Source of the DNA: Roseimaritima sp.
Lineage (GTDB): Bacteria; Planctomycetota; Planctomycetia; Pirellulales; Pirellulaceae
DNA: 7,707 bases
Assembly (NCBI GenBank): GCA_007124075.1
Contig: SLFV01000281.1
Coordinates: 1-7,707, forward strand
Direction of reading: 5' to 3'
Below, one piece after another: positions 7,242 through 7,707 of the stretch; the stretch's first letter is position 1; each line of letters starts with the position of its first letter. The notes below the pieces were generated by a model. That model made no database searches and was not told the origin of the DNA. It was given only the letters and a program-made list of their open reading frames with translations. A program made the translations under genes and the position numbers.

Positions 7242-7270
7242 AGGTGAGAAACGCACCTTTTATTTTTCTT
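7242..7270 (+). promoter_or_regulatory. Short hairpin plus T-rich tract in the hemP leader
   Basis: AGGTG (7242-7246) pairs with CACCT (7254-7258), followed at once by a T-rich run to 7270. A competing stem, CGTTT (7233-7237) with AAACG (7249-7253), would use the first hairpin's loop, so the two cannot form together. This resembles a small terminator or attenuator, but the stems are only five base pairs and may be chance. Confidence 0.25.
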
Positions 7271-7295
7271 TCGTCATCCGGTCGCAAACGCCTTC

Positions 7296-7490
7296 ATGTC
7301 TACAGAAGAGAAGAACGACTCGAATCAGCAGGCCAATGCGAGCGACTTACGTGCGGAACCGCTCAGCGTGCCCAAAATCATCACGTTTGACAGCTTGGCT
7401 CGCTGTGGCGATGAAGTGTGGATTGAAAATTTGGGGCAACTTTACCGTCTCCGCCGCACGCGGCAGGGAAAGCTTATTCTGACAAAGTAG
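7296..7490 (+). CDS. hemP: Hemin uptake protein HemP family
   Basis: Small 64-residue cytoplasmic-type protein without signal peptide or membrane segment. The first ~25 residues are polar and probably disordered; the conserved part runs from about 26 to the end: KIITFDSLARCGDEVWI, then GQLYRLRRTRQGKLILTK (47-64). That C-terminal block is the hallmark of the HemP family (Pfam PF10636), whose members are usually 40-80 residues. In proteobacteria hemP sits beside haem transport genes and is iron-regulated; some members act as transcriptional activators of haem-uptake genes, but the molecular role is not settled. Here no transporter is next to it. The ATG at 7296 is the first plausible start and has no SD motif; the leader is T-rich instead. 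A Fur-like palindrome lies 110 bp upstream. The 3' end overlaps the convergent gene by 17 bp. Confidence 0.88.
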   Translation: MSTEEKNDSNQQANASDLRAEPLSVPKIITFDSLARCGDEVWIENLGQLYRLRRTRQGKLILTK

Positions 7491-7707
7491 TTAGCGGCGT
7501 GGTTTCTCCTGATTGTTTCTGTCGATAGTACTTCAACCCCGGTACAAAGAAACAGGCTGCGGCGGCGATGCCGAAGACGACATGCGCATAACCAGGGGAC
7601 GCAGCCATCACGAAGGATGTGATCAACATCACAACGAATTGAATGTAGAATTCCCCGGAGTACATGCTGGCTTTGACCAAAAAAACCATCGACGCGATCA
7701 CCGCCAA
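7474..7707 (-). CDS. C-terminal part of a multi-pass membrane protein, truncated by window end
   Basis: Only the last 77 codons are present; the reading frame is open to the window edge and its first visible codon is TTG, so the real start is probably outside. The visible part has the end of a hydrophobic segment (AVIASMVFLV), a second segment (YIQFVVMLITSFVMAA) and a third (VVFGIAAAACFFVPGL), followed by a basic KYYRQKQ and a polar Ser/Thr-rich tail ending in TAA, which suggests a cytoplasmic C-terminus under the positive-inside rule. I do not recognise the family with confidence. Membrane tails of this kind (FYxQ..., then FFxPGLKYYRQ) recall the ends of some planctomycete membrane-bound serine/threonine kinases, but no kinase motif is in view. 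It is convergent with hemP and overlaps its last 17 bp. Confidence 0.7.
   Translation of the reverse strand: MAVIASMVFLVKASMYSGEFYIQFVVMLITSFVMAASPGYAHVVFGIAAAACFFVPGLKYYRQKQSGETTPLTTLSE

Noticed and set aside
7132..7482. 116-codon plus-strand frame overlapping hemP
   Set aside because: HemP in another frame has the family signature; this frame covers the leader and reads hemP out of frame.

Overview
The window looks like chromosomal DNA of a planctomycete, most likely of the Pirellulaceae/Rhodopirellula type. The main reasons are a secreted protein that joins a planctomycete-style N-terminal c-type cytochrome domain to WD40 repeats, a large secreted Ig-like protein, the near absence of Shine-Dalgarno motifs, and moderate GC content. 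The lineage is inferred from gene content; no search was run.

Layout. (1) 73-2178 (+): exported mono-haem cytochrome, seven-blade WD40 propeller and long C-terminal coiled coil in one chain. (2) 2179-2852: gene-poor 674 bp holding a terminator-like hairpin, a decayed IS1380-like transposase in several frames with a large internal deletion, and a 14-bp perfect palindrome with short repeats. (3) 2853-5015 (-): large secreted protein with two copies of an Ig/FN3-like two-domain unit separated by a low-complexity linker; its stop codon lies in the loop of a 10-bp perfect inverted repeat. (4) 5016-5157: divergent intergenic region. (5) 5158-7029 (+): mnmG (gidA), the tRNA wobble-uridine modification flavoprotein. 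(6) 7030-7295: leader region with a Fur-box-like palindrome and, further down, a small hairpin followed by a T-rich tract. (7) 7296-7490 (+): hemP, a small hemin-uptake family protein. (8) 7474-7707 (-): C-terminal part of a membrane protein, convergent with hemP and overlapping it by 17 bp; it runs off the window.

These genes do not form one obvious pathway. mnmG is housekeeping. The cytochrome/WD40 protein and the Ig-like protein are exported and probably belong to planctomycete-specific cell-envelope biology. hemP, with its putative Fur operator, looks like an iron-responsive gene standing alone. The best leads are the cytochrome/WD40/coiled-coil fusion, the duplicated Ig-like protein and the putative iron control of hemP. 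I see no clear multi-gene novel system such as a defence island, CRISPR array or biosynthetic cluster.
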